From Methanobrevibacter sp. (lineage in GTDB: Archaea; Methanobacteriota; Methanobacteria; Methanobacteriales; Methanobacteriaceae), in the NCBI GenBank assembly GCA_017434555.1, contig JAFRFB010000026.1:1-33003 (forward strand): a stretch of 33,003 bases of DNA, written 5' to 3'. This document shows positions 22,601 through 28,224 of this stretch, one piece after another; the stretch's first letter is position 1; each line of letters begins with the position of its first letter. The notes under the pieces are model-generated. The model saw only the letters and a program-made list of their open reading frames with translations, had not been told where the DNA came from and made no database searches. A program made the position numbers and the translations under genes.

Positions 22601-23266
22601 TCTGATGTCGTATGTGATGAAAGAACACTGTATTGGGGACAGGATTTATCCAACAAATACCTGAACAGTAAGTTCCTCGCAGAAAGAATGGTGCTTGAAA
22701 AGGCTGTAAACGGTTTGGATGTAAAGATTGTCAGGGTAGGTAACCTTATGGCACGTTACTCAGACGGAGTCTTCCAAAAAAACTTCGATACCAATGCATT
22801 CCTCAACAACATCAAGGCCATTAAGAACTTGAAGGCGATAAATCCAAGTTTGGCCGGCGAAATTGTTGAAATAAGTCCTATCGATTACGTTGCAAAAGCA
22901 ACTCTTCTCCTGTCAACGGCACCGAAAGAATCAACTATTTTCCACTGTGAAAATGAGAAACTGATTCCTACTCAAAACATCATTGATGCATTGAATACAT
23001 TCGGATTTGACATTAGAAATGTTTCCTCAGAGGAATTCAAGGAAATCTATGAGCAGAACATGGATGAAAACATTCAGGGTATAATCACTGCCGATTTGAC
23101 ATTGGATGATTTGGACTTTGAAGACGACGGTGATGACGGCAACATTGTAAAAATGGATCAGACATTGGATATCCTTGATTCACTTGGATTTGAATGGCCG
23201 GTTATAGATGAAAATTATCTTAAACGCTTTATTGAACATTTAAATGAGGTAAATTATTTTGATTAA
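7694..23266 (+). CDS. Five-module nonribosomal peptide synthetase with terminal thioester reductase
   Basis: This 5190-residue enzyme assembles a peptide on phosphopantetheine arms in the cytoplasm. Order: a half condensation domain (1-220, without HHxxxDG), A1, T1, then four C-A-T modules, then a reductase. The C active sites HHxxTDG lie at 924, 1924, 2930 and 3932. Each A domain has YTSGSTGNPKG and YGPTE motifs. Carrier serines are at about 741, 1740, 2746, 3749 and 4748. The reductase has TGVTGFLG (4831-4838) for NADPH and YLNSK (Y4989, K4993). There is no epimerase or thioesterase, so a linear L-peptide released as an aldehyde or alcohol is expected. By eye the A-domain codes are DVEDFGSIT, DVDEFGSIT and DTEEVGSIA three times. 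The two acidic pocket residues suggest basic substrates such as Orn or Lys; that is inference. T1-T4 have GFTSL/GYTSL, whereas T5 has the usual GGTSL. MatE follows after 11 nt. Confidence 0.97.
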   Translation: MIDNNKNFEKHFLNQIMDFDEATLLSPNLGGSETPKLAKNEFELKFDELDDFCSENQISKDILFLACVNIALNKFNFSDKNLIFHENNIPFACVFENRDISIKDYFTKIKEIYDDNLRYINCPVEGIIKDYGLKPEFYYSFNKDLDVDSLKFKYSTYMDILESDEGFILSMYYNNQLYSQSYVTLFLESIQTIINHFVNEDITKLTLSDISLIEEYVNLQFDEVELPFLHKRFEKVVNEKPDDIALIASDATFTYTELNQKANRIANALIKKGVSPKSNILVMLPRSSDLIASMVGIFKAGCAFVPIDLEYPKERINYIFENSQADYIISDKSEGNTIDIKELLKEDDVENPDVEMSPEDLVYMIYTSGSTGNPKGVMISHKNICNEINNPKTAYSSILCITTISFDVAMEDILTSLGNGIKLIFADDSQIKDIPKLIQLINENQPEVMDLTPSRLASYLDVNAFCDAISCVKCMFLGGEAFSTKVYETFRKYSDAVVYNSYGPTETTITSNNKVITDINDITVGYPLPNYITDVRDIDGKLLPFGVMGELYIGGVGVGKGYYNMPEKTEEVFLSINDIPFYRSGDYAISREDGEIEIKGRIDNQIKLRGLRIEIGEIESNISKYPSIKQAAVVIKEINNNDHLCAYYTADDKIDKNDLKEFLKDRLTKYMVPTAFMQLDEMPKTPNGKTDLKALPQPKLDLENEAAETELEQKLFDIASELSNTDEFGVTDDLYAIGFTSLLLMKFNAIIYEDFGVNLDIVELLNNPTIRNIATSIGNNEESAIDLNVLIESSKDIEYYPLTSNQLGVYYGCAQNPDEAQYNLPAMIRFDKDIDALKLKEAIIKTINAYPYLKTRIVTHDGQLMLKRNDSIEIDEIPIVEVDQITTEEIEKENVVRFELQENQLFRAKIYNTSTETVLFFDMHHIITDGESLDNLFNNIALAYEGNEIEKEAIDGYVNVMIEKLDESSEEFIASEKYFHDQLTQEVDSTILTPNLNGNVEEGKLKSLYKDINVDLIKEFCSEMRISPNVLFMAGTILTLNKYTFSDKTLITTIFNGRSNPNYFNTQAFLVKTIPILSINEDRNITVRQLLTQMDEIWKDSIKHSNYPYTKLAEEFQLKPEFMYTYNNLDSEKIQISGKTYEVSYLESLETNYKITLDVNESEDNLQLFISYNDQLYSEDYIKTFLNSILNTLAQFMENDIEKLLINEIELNRDYEIPVFTPVENPFIHKRFEKQALENAEGTAIVACDDTLTYAEFNEKANRIANALIKKGVTPGNNVLVMLPRTTDLIASIMGILKAGCAFIPIDLEYPKERIDYIYENSQADYIISDTDDDNSLNISDLLKEEDTANPDVEMSKDDTAYMIYTSGSTGNPKGVMISHENICNQVQNPKSTYESLLCLATISFDVSIDDILTSLSNGLKLILASDTQIKNIPELIKLINDEKPEVSEVTPSRLASYLEVDDFCRAIDCLKCVFMGGEQFSTKVFETFRKYSDAVVYNSYGPTETTITSNNKEVTDVNDITVGPPLYNYVTDVRDIDGKLLPLGVMGELYIGGVSVGKGYYNMPEKTEEVFLSINDIPYYRSGDYAIARSNGEIDIKGRIDNQIKLRGLRIEIGEIESNITKYPSIKQAVVVIKEINNNDHLCAYYVADEKIETASLKEFLKDKLTKYMVPTAYTQLDEMPHTPNGKTDLKALPEPELDLDYVKPENETEQKLFDIASDLINTDKFGTTDDLYTIGFTSLILMKFNSLIYEEMQVNLDISVLFNNPTIKKLANEVAGTSDDGSDLSEVIEMAKGMDYLPLTENQLGVYYECIQSPGEIRYTLPTTIRFDSSVDADKLKESVIKAIETHPYLKTRIIMDSEGEIKQKRNDDAPIDEIEIVEVSTISDDEIIENDVRPFSFGDEQLFRFKIYKTQEDIVLFFDIHHTITDGVSQISLFDDIASIYENREISEEIVDGYTYSLLESYLVDSDKYREAKRFFDDKLSQEIESTVLTPNLNGNLDEGKLKSVTEIIDPKNIKEFCNENSLSQNAVFLSGLALSLNKYTFSDKTLITTIFNGRSNPYYFNTQGFLVKTIPLVFNNENRQVSIKEFINYVDETWKDTMNNSIYPYTKIAQEYQLKPEFFFTYQEFLESEDIVIDGKVYEEKELVNDDIIATEYKINFDIFVFEDNIELNIEYNDELYSEEYIKQFLDSFKLVLNQFMENDIKDLMICDVELETTKELPTFTPVETPFIHKRFEAQVSENPQNIALVATDATLTNEELNKKANRIANALIKKGVQAKSNILAMLPRDSNLIATIIGILKAGCTFIPIDLEYPKERIDYIYRNSQADHIITVDGKADNALNIYELLEEENTTNPDVDITPDDLAYMIYTSGSTGNPKGVMIGHKNACNQAEGNPKCEYDNLLSIATIAFDTSLEDILTGITNGIKIIFANDSEIKNIVDLIALIKEHKPEVMEFTPSRLLSYLEIDEFCDVIGCAKCIVMGGEQFSAKAFDGVKKYTDAHVYNSYGPTEATIASNYKEITDPNNITIGKALKNYVTEVRDIDGKLLPQGVMGELYIGGVGVGKGYYNMPEKTEEVYLSINDIPYYKSGDYAIELPDGDIDIKGRIDNQIKLRGLRIEIGEIESSINKYPNVKQAVVVIKEINNNDHLCAYFTAEEEIDKDSLKEFLKERLTYYMVPTVFMQLDEIPQLPNGKTDIKRLPEPKLKLENVKPENETEQKLFDIVSGLIENDGFGTTDDLYAIGYTSLTLMKLNTLIYKEMDVNLDISVLFNSPTIKKLAEEILNNSDQKSELNELIEMSETIEYFPLTENQLGIYYECMQSPGEVKYTMPSVARFGNDVDAQKLKEAIIKTVEAHPYIKTRIITTDDGSLKQFRDDDAEIDEIEIVDIPAISDDEIAANDVKAFSFGDEQLFRFKIYKTPEETVMFSDFHHIITDGESQGLLFEDIAKAYQNEAIEEETVNGYVFSLIESSLENSEKYEAAKKFFDDKLSQEIESTVLTPNLNGNPDDGKVELISDSFDSSDINEFCKVNSVSPNSLFMSAFILALNKYTFSDETLITTIFNGRTDPNYYNTQGFLVKTLPLVLKSENRQESIRNFIKDVDQMWIDTINNSIYPYTKISEEYQLKPEVFYSFQEGDDSESVVINDKEYESYELNASVATEYKIDLSVFKKDSSVDLDMLYNNELYSKDYVELFMNSFKVTLNQIIENDIDEFRICDVELETTKGLPTFTPVENPFIHKRFEKHVEENPEGIALVTSSDSLTFDELNRKANRIANGLIKRGVRPKSNVLIMLPRTSDLIATILGILKAGCALIPVDMEYPKERIDYIYENSQADYIIASETTGNSLNVKELLEEENDINPDVAITKDNLSYMIYTSGSTGNPKGVMISHENACNQVEGNPKCEYDNLLSIATIAFDTSLEDILTGLTNGIKIIFANDSEIKNIVDLIELIREYQPQVMEFTPSRLLSYLEVDDFCDVIKCAKCIVMGGEQFSAKAFNGVKRYADAVVYNSYGPTEATIASNYKAITDPENITVGKALKNYVTEVRDIDGKLLPQGVMGELYIGGVGVGKGYYNMEEKTQEVYLTINDIPYYRSGDYAIELPDGEIDIKGRIDNQIKLRGLRIEIGEIESNISRFPAITRNIVVIKEINGTEHLCAYFTADSEIDIKLLKRYLNSKLTKYMVPTVFIQIDEMPQTPNGKTDLKALPEPSLNLNHVEAETETEKLIFKIVSSLTDVEDFGVTDDLYALGFTSLTLMKLNSLIYNETDVNIEITDLFNSPTVQSLADKIDNNIDTQVDLDEVTKTAESMEYFPLTTNQLGIYYECAQSDEIKYTMPSAIRFDSNIDPEKLRAAIIETIEAHPYLKTRIITTPEGELRQKRCDDAEIDEIEIVEIDSITDREIMDRDIKYIPLDDNQLFRFKIYKTSMETVLFLDFHHIITDGVSQDLLFEDIINAYEGKELNSEIVDGFVYSLIEQELSDNEVSKAYYQNKFAQGFESTVLTPNLNGNPDEAKIKLIEDTMDSTFVRLFCKDHSISPNVLFMSATFLALNKFTFSDKALITTIFNGRSNSNYFDTQGMLVKTLPLMVSGENREMMIEDFIKVVDKSWKDSLVHSNYSYTTLSEEYQLKPEFFYAYHGAFEADNVELEGKTYEMIDLDGTVATDYKINMDVFDDGESISLYIEYNDQIYSEDYVTKFLNAVKHILFQFFINDMDKLRISDIELASKFELVEFEEVVNPFLHKRFEAQVEKKADEIALVAEEKLTYKELNEKANRIANALIKKGVNPKSNILIMLPRNSDLIASIIGVLKAGCAFIPLDLKFPKERIEYIYDNSQADYIINVDGSTINSISINELLEETDVTNPGVEISKDDLSYMIYTSGSTGNPKGVMISHENACNQVEGNPKAEYSNLLSIATIAFDTSLEDILTGITNGIKIIFANDDEIKSIVELIRLIKREEPEVMEFTPSRLLSYLEFEEFCDVIGCAKCIVMGGEQFSAKAFDGVKKYCDAHVYNSYGPTEATIASNYKEITDPENITIGKALRNYITEVRDIDGKLLPQGVMGELYIGGVGVGKGYYNMEDKTREVYLTIDDIPYYKSGDYAIELPDGDIDIKGRIDNQIKLRGLRIEIGEIESNISNFPNIKQNVVVIKEIRNNEHLCAYFTAEEEINKDELKEYLSERLTQYMVPTVFMQIDEMPQTPNGKTDLKALPEPKLEFNYVAPETKLEQAICAIYSSILDVEIVGAEDNFFEIGGTSLIASKLIIELLKRDYDVKYDDIFKNQTPRKLANFLSGEGISDDLDVDIIENYDYTKIDSLLEENTFENFAMGENTALGNVLLTGVTGFLGIHILYEYIKNETGTLYCMLRKGSFDSCEERLADLMNYYFDEDFTDLIGSRIILSEGDITNGDDFKKFEDYPIDTLINSAAIVKHYTHDDYIFRVNVDGVVNGLEFAEANNIKYVQISTTSVIDEYLEDTDVSDVVCDERTLYWGQDLSNKYLNSKFLAERMVLEKAVNGLDVKIVRVGNLMARYSDGVFQKNFDTNAFLNNIKAIKNLKAINPSLAGEIVEISPIDYVAKATLLLSTAPKESTIFHCENEKLIPTQNIIDALNTFGFDIRNVSSEEFKEIYEQNMDENIQGIITADLTLDDLDFEDDGDDGNIVKMDQTLDILDSLGFEWPVIDENYLKRFIEHLNEVNYFD
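14880..21500 (+). repeat. Near-identical A-domain blocks in modules 3, 4 and 5
   Basis: The adenylation segments near 14880-15500, 17880-18500 and 20875-21500 share long runs of identical DNA, for example around ATTAAGTATTGCAACAATTG and GGTGTCGGTGTAGGTAAAGG. Their substrate-pocket residues are the same. The five YTSGSTG motifs are spaced very evenly at about 3.0 kb. Modules 1 and 2 are related but differ in the pocket region. This shows recent duplication or gene conversion within the gene. Confidence 0.75.
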
Positions 23267-23277
23267 AGGGTGAATAT

Positions 23278-24960
23278 ATGAATTTTAAAATTGCAGACAG
23301 TAAATTTAAGGAACTTTTATTGCCGACACTGCTTATTGTCATGGCTTTAAACGTAAGCGCTGTTGTCGATTCATTTTTCGTCGGCGCTTACATAGGCAAG
23401 AATGCGGTTGCAGCATTGGAAGTTTTAGAGCCTATGATTTTATTGATAACTGTTGTGGAATGGCTTTTCGGACTTGGTGGTCAAATTTTAGCATTGAATA
23501 AAAAATCAGAATTTGATATTGAAGGAAGTAACCGTTACTTCACGGCATCAATTGCATCTTCTTTGGTTGTTTCATGTATACTTGCTTTTGTTTGTTTATT
23601 TTTCATGGACCCTTTAAGTAGTCTTTTAGGTGCTTCCCCAACTATAAAACCTCTTGTAATGGATTATTCACATGGATTGTATGGATGTTTCATCGTATCT
23701 ACTATTGCAGGGGTATTGGCCCAATATATTCGTGTGGATGGTCAGCCGAACTTTGCATCAGTGGTAATTATTGTAGCTAACTTAGTCAATGTATTTTTGG
23801 ACTTTGTATTTTTGGATTTGATGGGTTTAGGCATGGCTTATGCATCCCTTGCAACATTCATTGGGTATAGCGTAGGTATTATTGTATGTATAAAATATTT
23901 CCGTGATTCAAGAAGAACATTCAGATTTATCAAATCTGCACTTAAAATAAAAACCTGGGTTAAAACTACCTGGGAAATGACCAAAGTAGGGTTCCCTGGT
24001 GCAAGTATCGGATTTTTCGATTTGGTTTTCGTTTATGTATTGAATATTTTCCTTGTATCAACTTTAGGAGACACTGGATTAACTACATATATGGTATGTA
24101 TGGACGCATTGGTAATTGCAAGTATTATTGATATTGGAATTGCAGAAACGCTTACGTCTATTGTCCCAATTTATTATACAAAGCACGATTATGTTAATTT
24201 AAATCATTTGATTAGGACTTCGCTTATAATAACTGTAATTTTTGCAACGCTGTTTGTTGCTTTCCTGTGGATATGGCCTCAAGGATTTTTAGCCCTTTAC
24301 GGCTTTAATAATTCTGATATTGCAGGATTTATAATAAATGCACTTAGATTGTACTCAATATTCTTTGTCGCTTCAATACTTCCTAACATGCTGATATTTT
24401 ATTATGAAGCTATTGAAAGATCAACGATTTCAACAATATTTTCAATCATCTTCACTCTTGTGATGCCGTTGTCTTGCATATACCTCTTGTATCAGCTTAT
24501 AGGGTCTAATGGAATTTGGATAGCATTTACAGTTGCATCAATAATCACATTTGCTATCATTTTCGTAACTGTCATGGCAATTCAGAAAAGAGATAAAAAA
24601 TACAGCGGATTGTTCTTCATTGAAAAGGATTTGATTCCTAAAACCAGAAACTATGTACTTACAGACAATGATGTGGCTGCAAGAGAAGAATCATTACAGC
24701 ATCTTAAAAGTTTAAACGCTTCAGATGAGTTCTGTGATAATGTCAATAAGATGTTTGATGCAATCTTTGACACGAATGAACACGGTACCTATGTAGAGAT
24801 GCTGGTTATAGATTACGATGACAATGTCCACGTTGACGTCAAGTACGATGGAGAAAAAGAAAACCTTGAAATCATCAAAAAGAAATTCCCTGAAAATCTT
24901 TTCAAATATGCTGAGGTTTTAGGTTTTAACAATATTGAATATGTGATGGATAAAAGCTAA
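23278..24960 (+). CDS. MatE-family efflux transporter with an extra C-terminal domain
   Basis: The 560-residue protein has about twelve hydrophobic segments in residues 1-436, arranged like MATE multidrug and metabolite exporters, which use an ion gradient. It has a ribosome site GGGTGA and starts 11 nt after the NRPS stop, so the two are cotranscribed and the peptide is the likely cargo. The unusual part is a soluble tail of about 124 residues (437-560) that ordinary MATE proteins of about 450 residues lack. Its core (VNKMFDAIF, then YVEMLVIDYDDNVHVDVKYDG) parallels the helix-strand-strand order around the N-box and G1 box of the RsbW-like protein at 5069-5443, but the ATP-binding residues are not kept. 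A degenerate HATPase-like docking domain is my inference. Confidence 0.93.
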   Translation: MNFKIADSKFKELLLPTLLIVMALNVSAVVDSFFVGAYIGKNAVAALEVLEPMILLITVVEWLFGLGGQILALNKKSEFDIEGSNRYFTASIASSLVVSCILAFVCLFFMDPLSSLLGASPTIKPLVMDYSHGLYGCFIVSTIAGVLAQYIRVDGQPNFASVVIIVANLVNVFLDFVFLDLMGLGMAYASLATFIGYSVGIIVCIKYFRDSRRTFRFIKSALKIKTWVKTTWEMTKVGFPGASIGFFDLVFVYVLNIFLVSTLGDTGLTTYMVCMDALVIASIIDIGIAETLTSIVPIYYTKHDYVNLNHLIRTSLIITVIFATLFVAFLWIWPQGFLALYGFNNSDIAGFIINALRLYSIFFVASILPNMLIFYYEAIERSTISTIFSIIFTLVMPLSCIYLLYQLIGSNGIWIAFTVASIITFAIIFVTVMAIQKRDKKYSGLFFIEKDLIPKTRNYVLTDNDVAAREESLQHLKSLNASDEFCDNVNKMFDAIFDTNEHGTYVEMLVIDYDDNVHVDVKYDGEKENLEIIKKKFPENLFKYAEVLGFNNIEYVMDKS

Positions 24961-24992
24961 ATATTAATTATTTAGCTTTAAAATTCTTTTTT
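24956..24992 (+). terminator. Terminator after the NRPS-MatE operon
   Basis: Perfect eight-base arms GCTAAATA and TATTTAGC enclose TTAAT, and a T-run follows up to 24992. The first arm contains the MatE stop codon. The convergent STAS gene ends at the same place. Confidence 0.7.
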
Positions 24993-25291
24993 TACTGAAT
25001 ATCTAGGATATTATCTAATCCAGATACTTTAATAATGTCTTTTATCATATCTGGGGAATTAATGATTTTGAATGGTATTGATTGAGGTTGTAATTTCTTT
25101 TGTGTCATGATTAGGACTCTCAATCCTGCACTTGAAATGTATTCCAGTTTTTCAAAGTCAAGAATCAGTGAATCGAATTTTCCCATTTCATCGTTGATTT
25201 CATTTTCAAAATCCGGAGCAGTAACTGTATCAATCTGATTGTCTACTTTGATAGTTAATTCCTTATCATTATAAATTTTTTCAACATTCAT
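24992..25291 (-). CDS. RsbV-like STAS anti-sigma-factor antagonist
   Basis: The 99-residue protein is a lone STAS domain. The phosphorylation loop is visible as YISSAGLRVL (about residues 50-59), with the serine that RsbW-type kinases modify and RsbU-type phosphatases restore. In bacteria the unphosphorylated form binds the kinase and frees its target. The kinase and phosphatase partners are encoded across the NRPS at 3171-5443. It lies convergent to MatE and is monocistronic, with its own TATA box and one of the best ribosome sites in the window (GGAGGCGAT, three bases before the ATG). It completes the partner switch; the output in an archaeon is unknown. Confidence 0.93.
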   Translation of the reverse strand: MNVEKIYNDKELTIKVDNQIDTVTAPDFENEINDEMGKFDSLILDFEKLEYISSAGLRVLIMTQKKLQPQSIPFKIINSPDMIKDIIKVSGLDNILDIQ

Positions 25292-25294
25292 GTT

Positions 25295-25336
25295 ATCGCC
25301 TCCAATTAAATTTATGTAATATTTTTATTTATATAC
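25295..25336 (-). promoter_or_regulatory. Promoter and strong ribosome site of the STAS gene
   Basis: On the minus strand TATATAAAT (25327-25335) is followed by GGAGGCGAT (25295-25303) and ATG at 25291. The spacing allows a short leader with an SD site, unlike the leaderless look of several neighbours. Confidence 0.55.
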
Positions 25337-25393
25337 TTTCTTCAAATATTTCCTTGATTAATCTTAAATATTTTAATTTATATAAAAATATTG

Positions 25394-26041
25394 ATGATTA
25401 GAAGAATTTGCTTTTTTGTTTTAGGGTTATTTATCATGGCTTTTGGAGTCGCATTTTCAATCAAATCAACTTTCGGAACGACTCCCATCAGTTCAATAGC
25501 ATATTCCCTTGCATTGTGTACAGGCATTGACATTGGAATTACAACGTTCATTTTCAATGCCGCTCTGGTATTCATTCAGATGATTATTCTAAGGTCAAAA
25601 TTCAAAACTAAAAGATTGCTTCAGTTCATTAACTGTGTTCTATTCGGATATTTCACCAATGTGACATTATATATAGTCTATTCACTCAACATTCCAGATA
25701 ATCTCTTCATTAATATCCTATTGATTTTTTTAAGCATCTTTTTAATCGCTTTGGGAATTTTCATCTACATGCCGGCAGATATTGCGCCTTTGCCCGGTGA
25801 AGGATGCGTTGAATCAATAGCTATTGTTACAGGATGGAGATTTTCATCAATTAAGATTGCTTTTGACACAACCATGGTAATAATTGCATTTCTGATGTGC
25901 TTTTTCTTTTACACAAATCCCTTTGAAAGTGTCAATATCGGAACTGTGATTTCAGCAGTCATGGTGGGCTTCACATTAAGGCAAATTGCAAAATTATATA
26001 ATCAAGTGACTGGCAAAAATATAAATATTGTTAACAAATGA
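25394..26041 (+). CDS. YczE/YitT-like integral membrane protein
   Basis: The 215-residue protein has about five or six membrane segments. Residues such as GFTLRQIAKLY near the end, and FGVAFSIKSTFGTTPISSIAY near the start, look like the YczE/YyaS/YitT group of uncharacterised membrane proteins. From memory, yczE of Bacillus lies beside sfp and a lipopeptide synthetase and affects production, so its place two genes from an NRPS exporter is worth noting; a link here is only inference. It starts at ATG 25394 (a TTG lies one codon earlier) and looks leaderless, with AT-rich TATA-like sequence at 25361-25386. MptE starts 9 nt after its stop, so it may instead belong to that operon by chance. Confidence 0.7.
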   Translation: MIRRICFFVLGLFIMAFGVAFSIKSTFGTTPISSIAYSLALCTGIDIGITTFIFNAALVFIQMIILRSKFKTKRLLQFINCVLFGYFTNVTLYIVYSLNIPDNLFINILLIFLSIFLIALGIFIYMPADIAPLPGEGCVESIAIVTGWRFSSIKIAFDTTMVIIAFLMCFFFYTNPFESVNIGTVISAVMVGFTLRQIAKLYNQVTGKNINIVNK

Positions 26042-26050
26042 GGTAAAAAC

Positions 26051-26782
26051 ATGGAATTTGGTGAATGGAGTATATATTATAAAGAAATCCTAGATGATTT
26101 TGGATTCTCCCGTGAAGATGATGAAAAATGTGCTCAAGTATTAGATGAGATGTTGTCTGAAGAGGGCTGTTTAACGCTCGAAGATTTAAGTAAAATAGTA
26201 GGTTTTTCAGACAAGTTTATTGTATTCGGTGCAGGCCCATCACTCAAAGACCACATCAAGGACTTGAAGGAAAATTATGATTTAAGGGATTATGTCCTGG
26301 TTGCAGCAGACGGAGCTACAACTGCATTAATCGAGGAAAGAATTGTTCCGGACATTGTTGTAACGGATCTAGACGGAAACCTTGACGACATTTTACTTGC
26401 CAACTTAAAAGGAGCCAATGTTGTTGTACATGCTCACGGTGATAATCTGGATAAAATTGTTGGAATCACTCCATATTTCACAAATGTCCTTGGAACCACC
26501 CAGGCCCAGCCTTTAAGCAATGTATATAACCTCGGGGGGTTTACTGACGGTGACAGGGCATTGTTTTTAAGTGTGGCACTGGGTGCATCTGAAGTTATCC
26601 TTGCAGGAATGGACTTTGGTGAAATCGTAACCAAATACTCAAGACCAAACTTGCCAGACATTACAGGACCTGCCGATGAGGTTAAACGTAAAAAACTCCA
26701 GTATGCGGAGAAATTAACCGACTGGGTAATTGAAAATGAAAATGTTGAGATAATCAACTTGGTGACTGTTGATTCATCATAG
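26051..26782 (+). CDS. mptE: 6-hydroxymethyl-7,8-dihydropterin pyrophosphokinase, MptE type
   Basis: The 243-residue protein belongs to the archaeal DUF115/MptE family, which moves pyrophosphate from ATP to hydroxymethyl-dihydropterin in the synthesis of tetrahydromethanopterin, the C1 carrier of methanogenesis. The family signatures are visible: VFGAGPSLKDH in the first third, VVTDLDGNLDD in the middle, AHGDNLDK after it, and the DFGEIVTKYSRP segment near the C-terminus. The length is typical. It follows the membrane protein gene by 9 nt with a ribosome site (TGAGGTAA) that overlaps that gene's stop codon, so they are coupled. It is a housekeeping gene and bounds the NRPS region on the right. 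Confidence 0.88.
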   Translation: MEFGEWSIYYKEILDDFGFSREDDEKCAQVLDEMLSEEGCLTLEDLSKIVGFSDKFIVFGAGPSLKDHIKDLKENYDLRDYVLVAADGATTALIEERIVPDIVVTDLDGNLDDILLANLKGANVVVHAHGDNLDKIVGITPYFTNVLGTTQAQPLSNVYNLGGFTDGDRALFLSVALGASEVILAGMDFGEIVTKYSRPNLPDITGPADEVKRKKLQYAEKLTDWVIENENVEIINLVTVDSS

Positions 26783-26810
26783 TTTTGATGTTATCTCTGA
26801 CCTTAAACGG

Positions 26811-26840
26811 GAAGTTTCAATTAACTTCTCAACTTTTTTA
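26811..26840 (+). terminator. Terminator after mptE
   Basis: Arms GAAGTT and AACTTC with a six-base loop are followed by CTCAAC and a six-base T-run. Confidence 0.5.
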
Positions 26841-26972
26841 TAACATATTATTTAATAAATTAATTTTTCAATATATTTCCACTATATTTAATACTACTCT
26901 TTTTTCAAGCAAATATTTATTAATGAGATGCTAGAAAATTTTAAATAATATATACTTAACGGAGTTTTACTT

Positions 26973-28166
26973 ATGAATTTAACCATCGATGATTTTCCAG
27001 ACACACCATTTGAACCGGGAAGACCAGTTTCCCCATCAAATTTTAAGGGAAGAAGAAACGATTGCATAAAAATAATTCGGTATATTCCCGGGGTAATTAA
27101 AAAAGGCATGCCGGAACATTTTTTTATAACAGGTAAGCGTGGAATGGGCAAAACATCATTTATAAAATATGTTTCCCGCATAGCGGAAGATAACTTTCAA
27201 ATGATTCCGATACATTTCAATAATGGTGATGGAGTAACCCTTGATGAATTGATACTAAAATTAATTGAAAAATTATCTGAAGAGTTTGATAAAGGATATT
27301 GGGGTAAAAACTTTGTTGAAGGTTATTTAAAAAGAATACATGAAGTTAAAGTAGCCGGATTAGGATTTTCTCTAGAAAAACAAGAAAAATTAATACAAGA
27401 CATAAAAGGGAATTTTTCTAAATTATTAATAGAAATATGTAACAATTTTGAAAATAAAGGGATATTTTTCATAATTGATGATATAAATGGTTTATCTGAT
27501 AATTTGGAATTTACAAACTGGTATAAAAGCCTATTCGAATCAATACAATTTAATGAATATAATATTCCAGTAATATTTGTATTAATCAGTTATCCAAAAG
27601 AATTTGATAATCTTTGTTTAATAAATGAATCTTTTTCGAGAATTTTTAAATTGATTGAAATCGATAAACTTGAAAATGATGAGATAGAGGAATTTTTTAA
27701 ATCTTCCTTTGAAAATATGGGTTATAGATTTAAAAATGATAAGGCATTGGATGCAATGATATATTATAGTTGGGGAATGCCGTTGATTATGCAACAAATT
27801 GGTGAATCCGTATTGTGGAATATTTCTGATAATAAGACGATAGATGAAAAAACTTCAATAGAAGGGATATCTGATGCTGCAATAGAACTTGGAAATAAAC
27901 AAATTCGAGGAAAATTAAGGAAAATTAGAAGTGAACATTATGAAGATATCCTAATTAAACTAGCAAAGCATGGGGCAATGGAATTCAAAAAATCTGAAGT
28001 TTTGGACATTCTAAATGATGATGAAAAAAGAGTTTTTAATAGATTTTTACAAAGATCTAAAGAATTAGGGATAATAGAATCTATTGGGAGAGAAAAAAGC
28101 GGGGAATATGCTTTTGTTAATAGGTTATACTTCGCATATTTCTTAATTAAATCTTTAAATGTTTAA
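26973..28166 (+). CDS. AAA/STAND-like ATPase of unknown role
   Basis: The 397-residue protein has an N-terminal FKGR box (24-27), a Walker A motif GKRGMGKTS (54-62) and a Walker B stretch GIFFIIDDIN (163-172). An all-helical lid and a probable winged-helix region follow (residues 310-397, with FNRFLQRSKELGIIESIG). This layout fits the AAA_16 / archaeal Orc-like ATPase groups, which are often regulators or mobile-element proteins. No clear effector domain is seen. It has a weak GGAG site nine bases before the ATG. Its DNA looks more AT-rich and richer in AAA/ATA codons than its neighbours, which may mean transfer. Cdc6 follows after 170 nt, but no shared operon is evident. Confidence 0.75.
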   Translation: MNLTIDDFPDTPFEPGRPVSPSNFKGRRNDCIKIIRYIPGVIKKGMPEHFFITGKRGMGKTSFIKYVSRIAEDNFQMIPIHFNNGDGVTLDELILKLIEKLSEEFDKGYWGKNFVEGYLKRIHEVKVAGLGFSLEKQEKLIQDIKGNFSKLLIEICNNFENKGIFFIIDDINGLSDNLEFTNWYKSLFESIQFNEYNIPVIFVLISYPKEFDNLCLINESFSRIFKLIEIDKLENDEIEEFFKSSFENMGYRFKNDKALDAMIYYSWGMPLIMQQIGESVLWNISDNKTIDEKTSIEGISDAAIELGNKQIRGKLRKIRSEHYEDILIKLAKHGAMEFKKSEVLDILNDDEKRVFNRFLQRSKELGIIESIGREKSGEYAFVNRLYFAYFLIKSLNV

Positions 28167-28224
28167 TATCCCACCATACATAATGATATTTAAAAGAAAA
28201 ATATTGGATTAAAATGTTAAAAAA

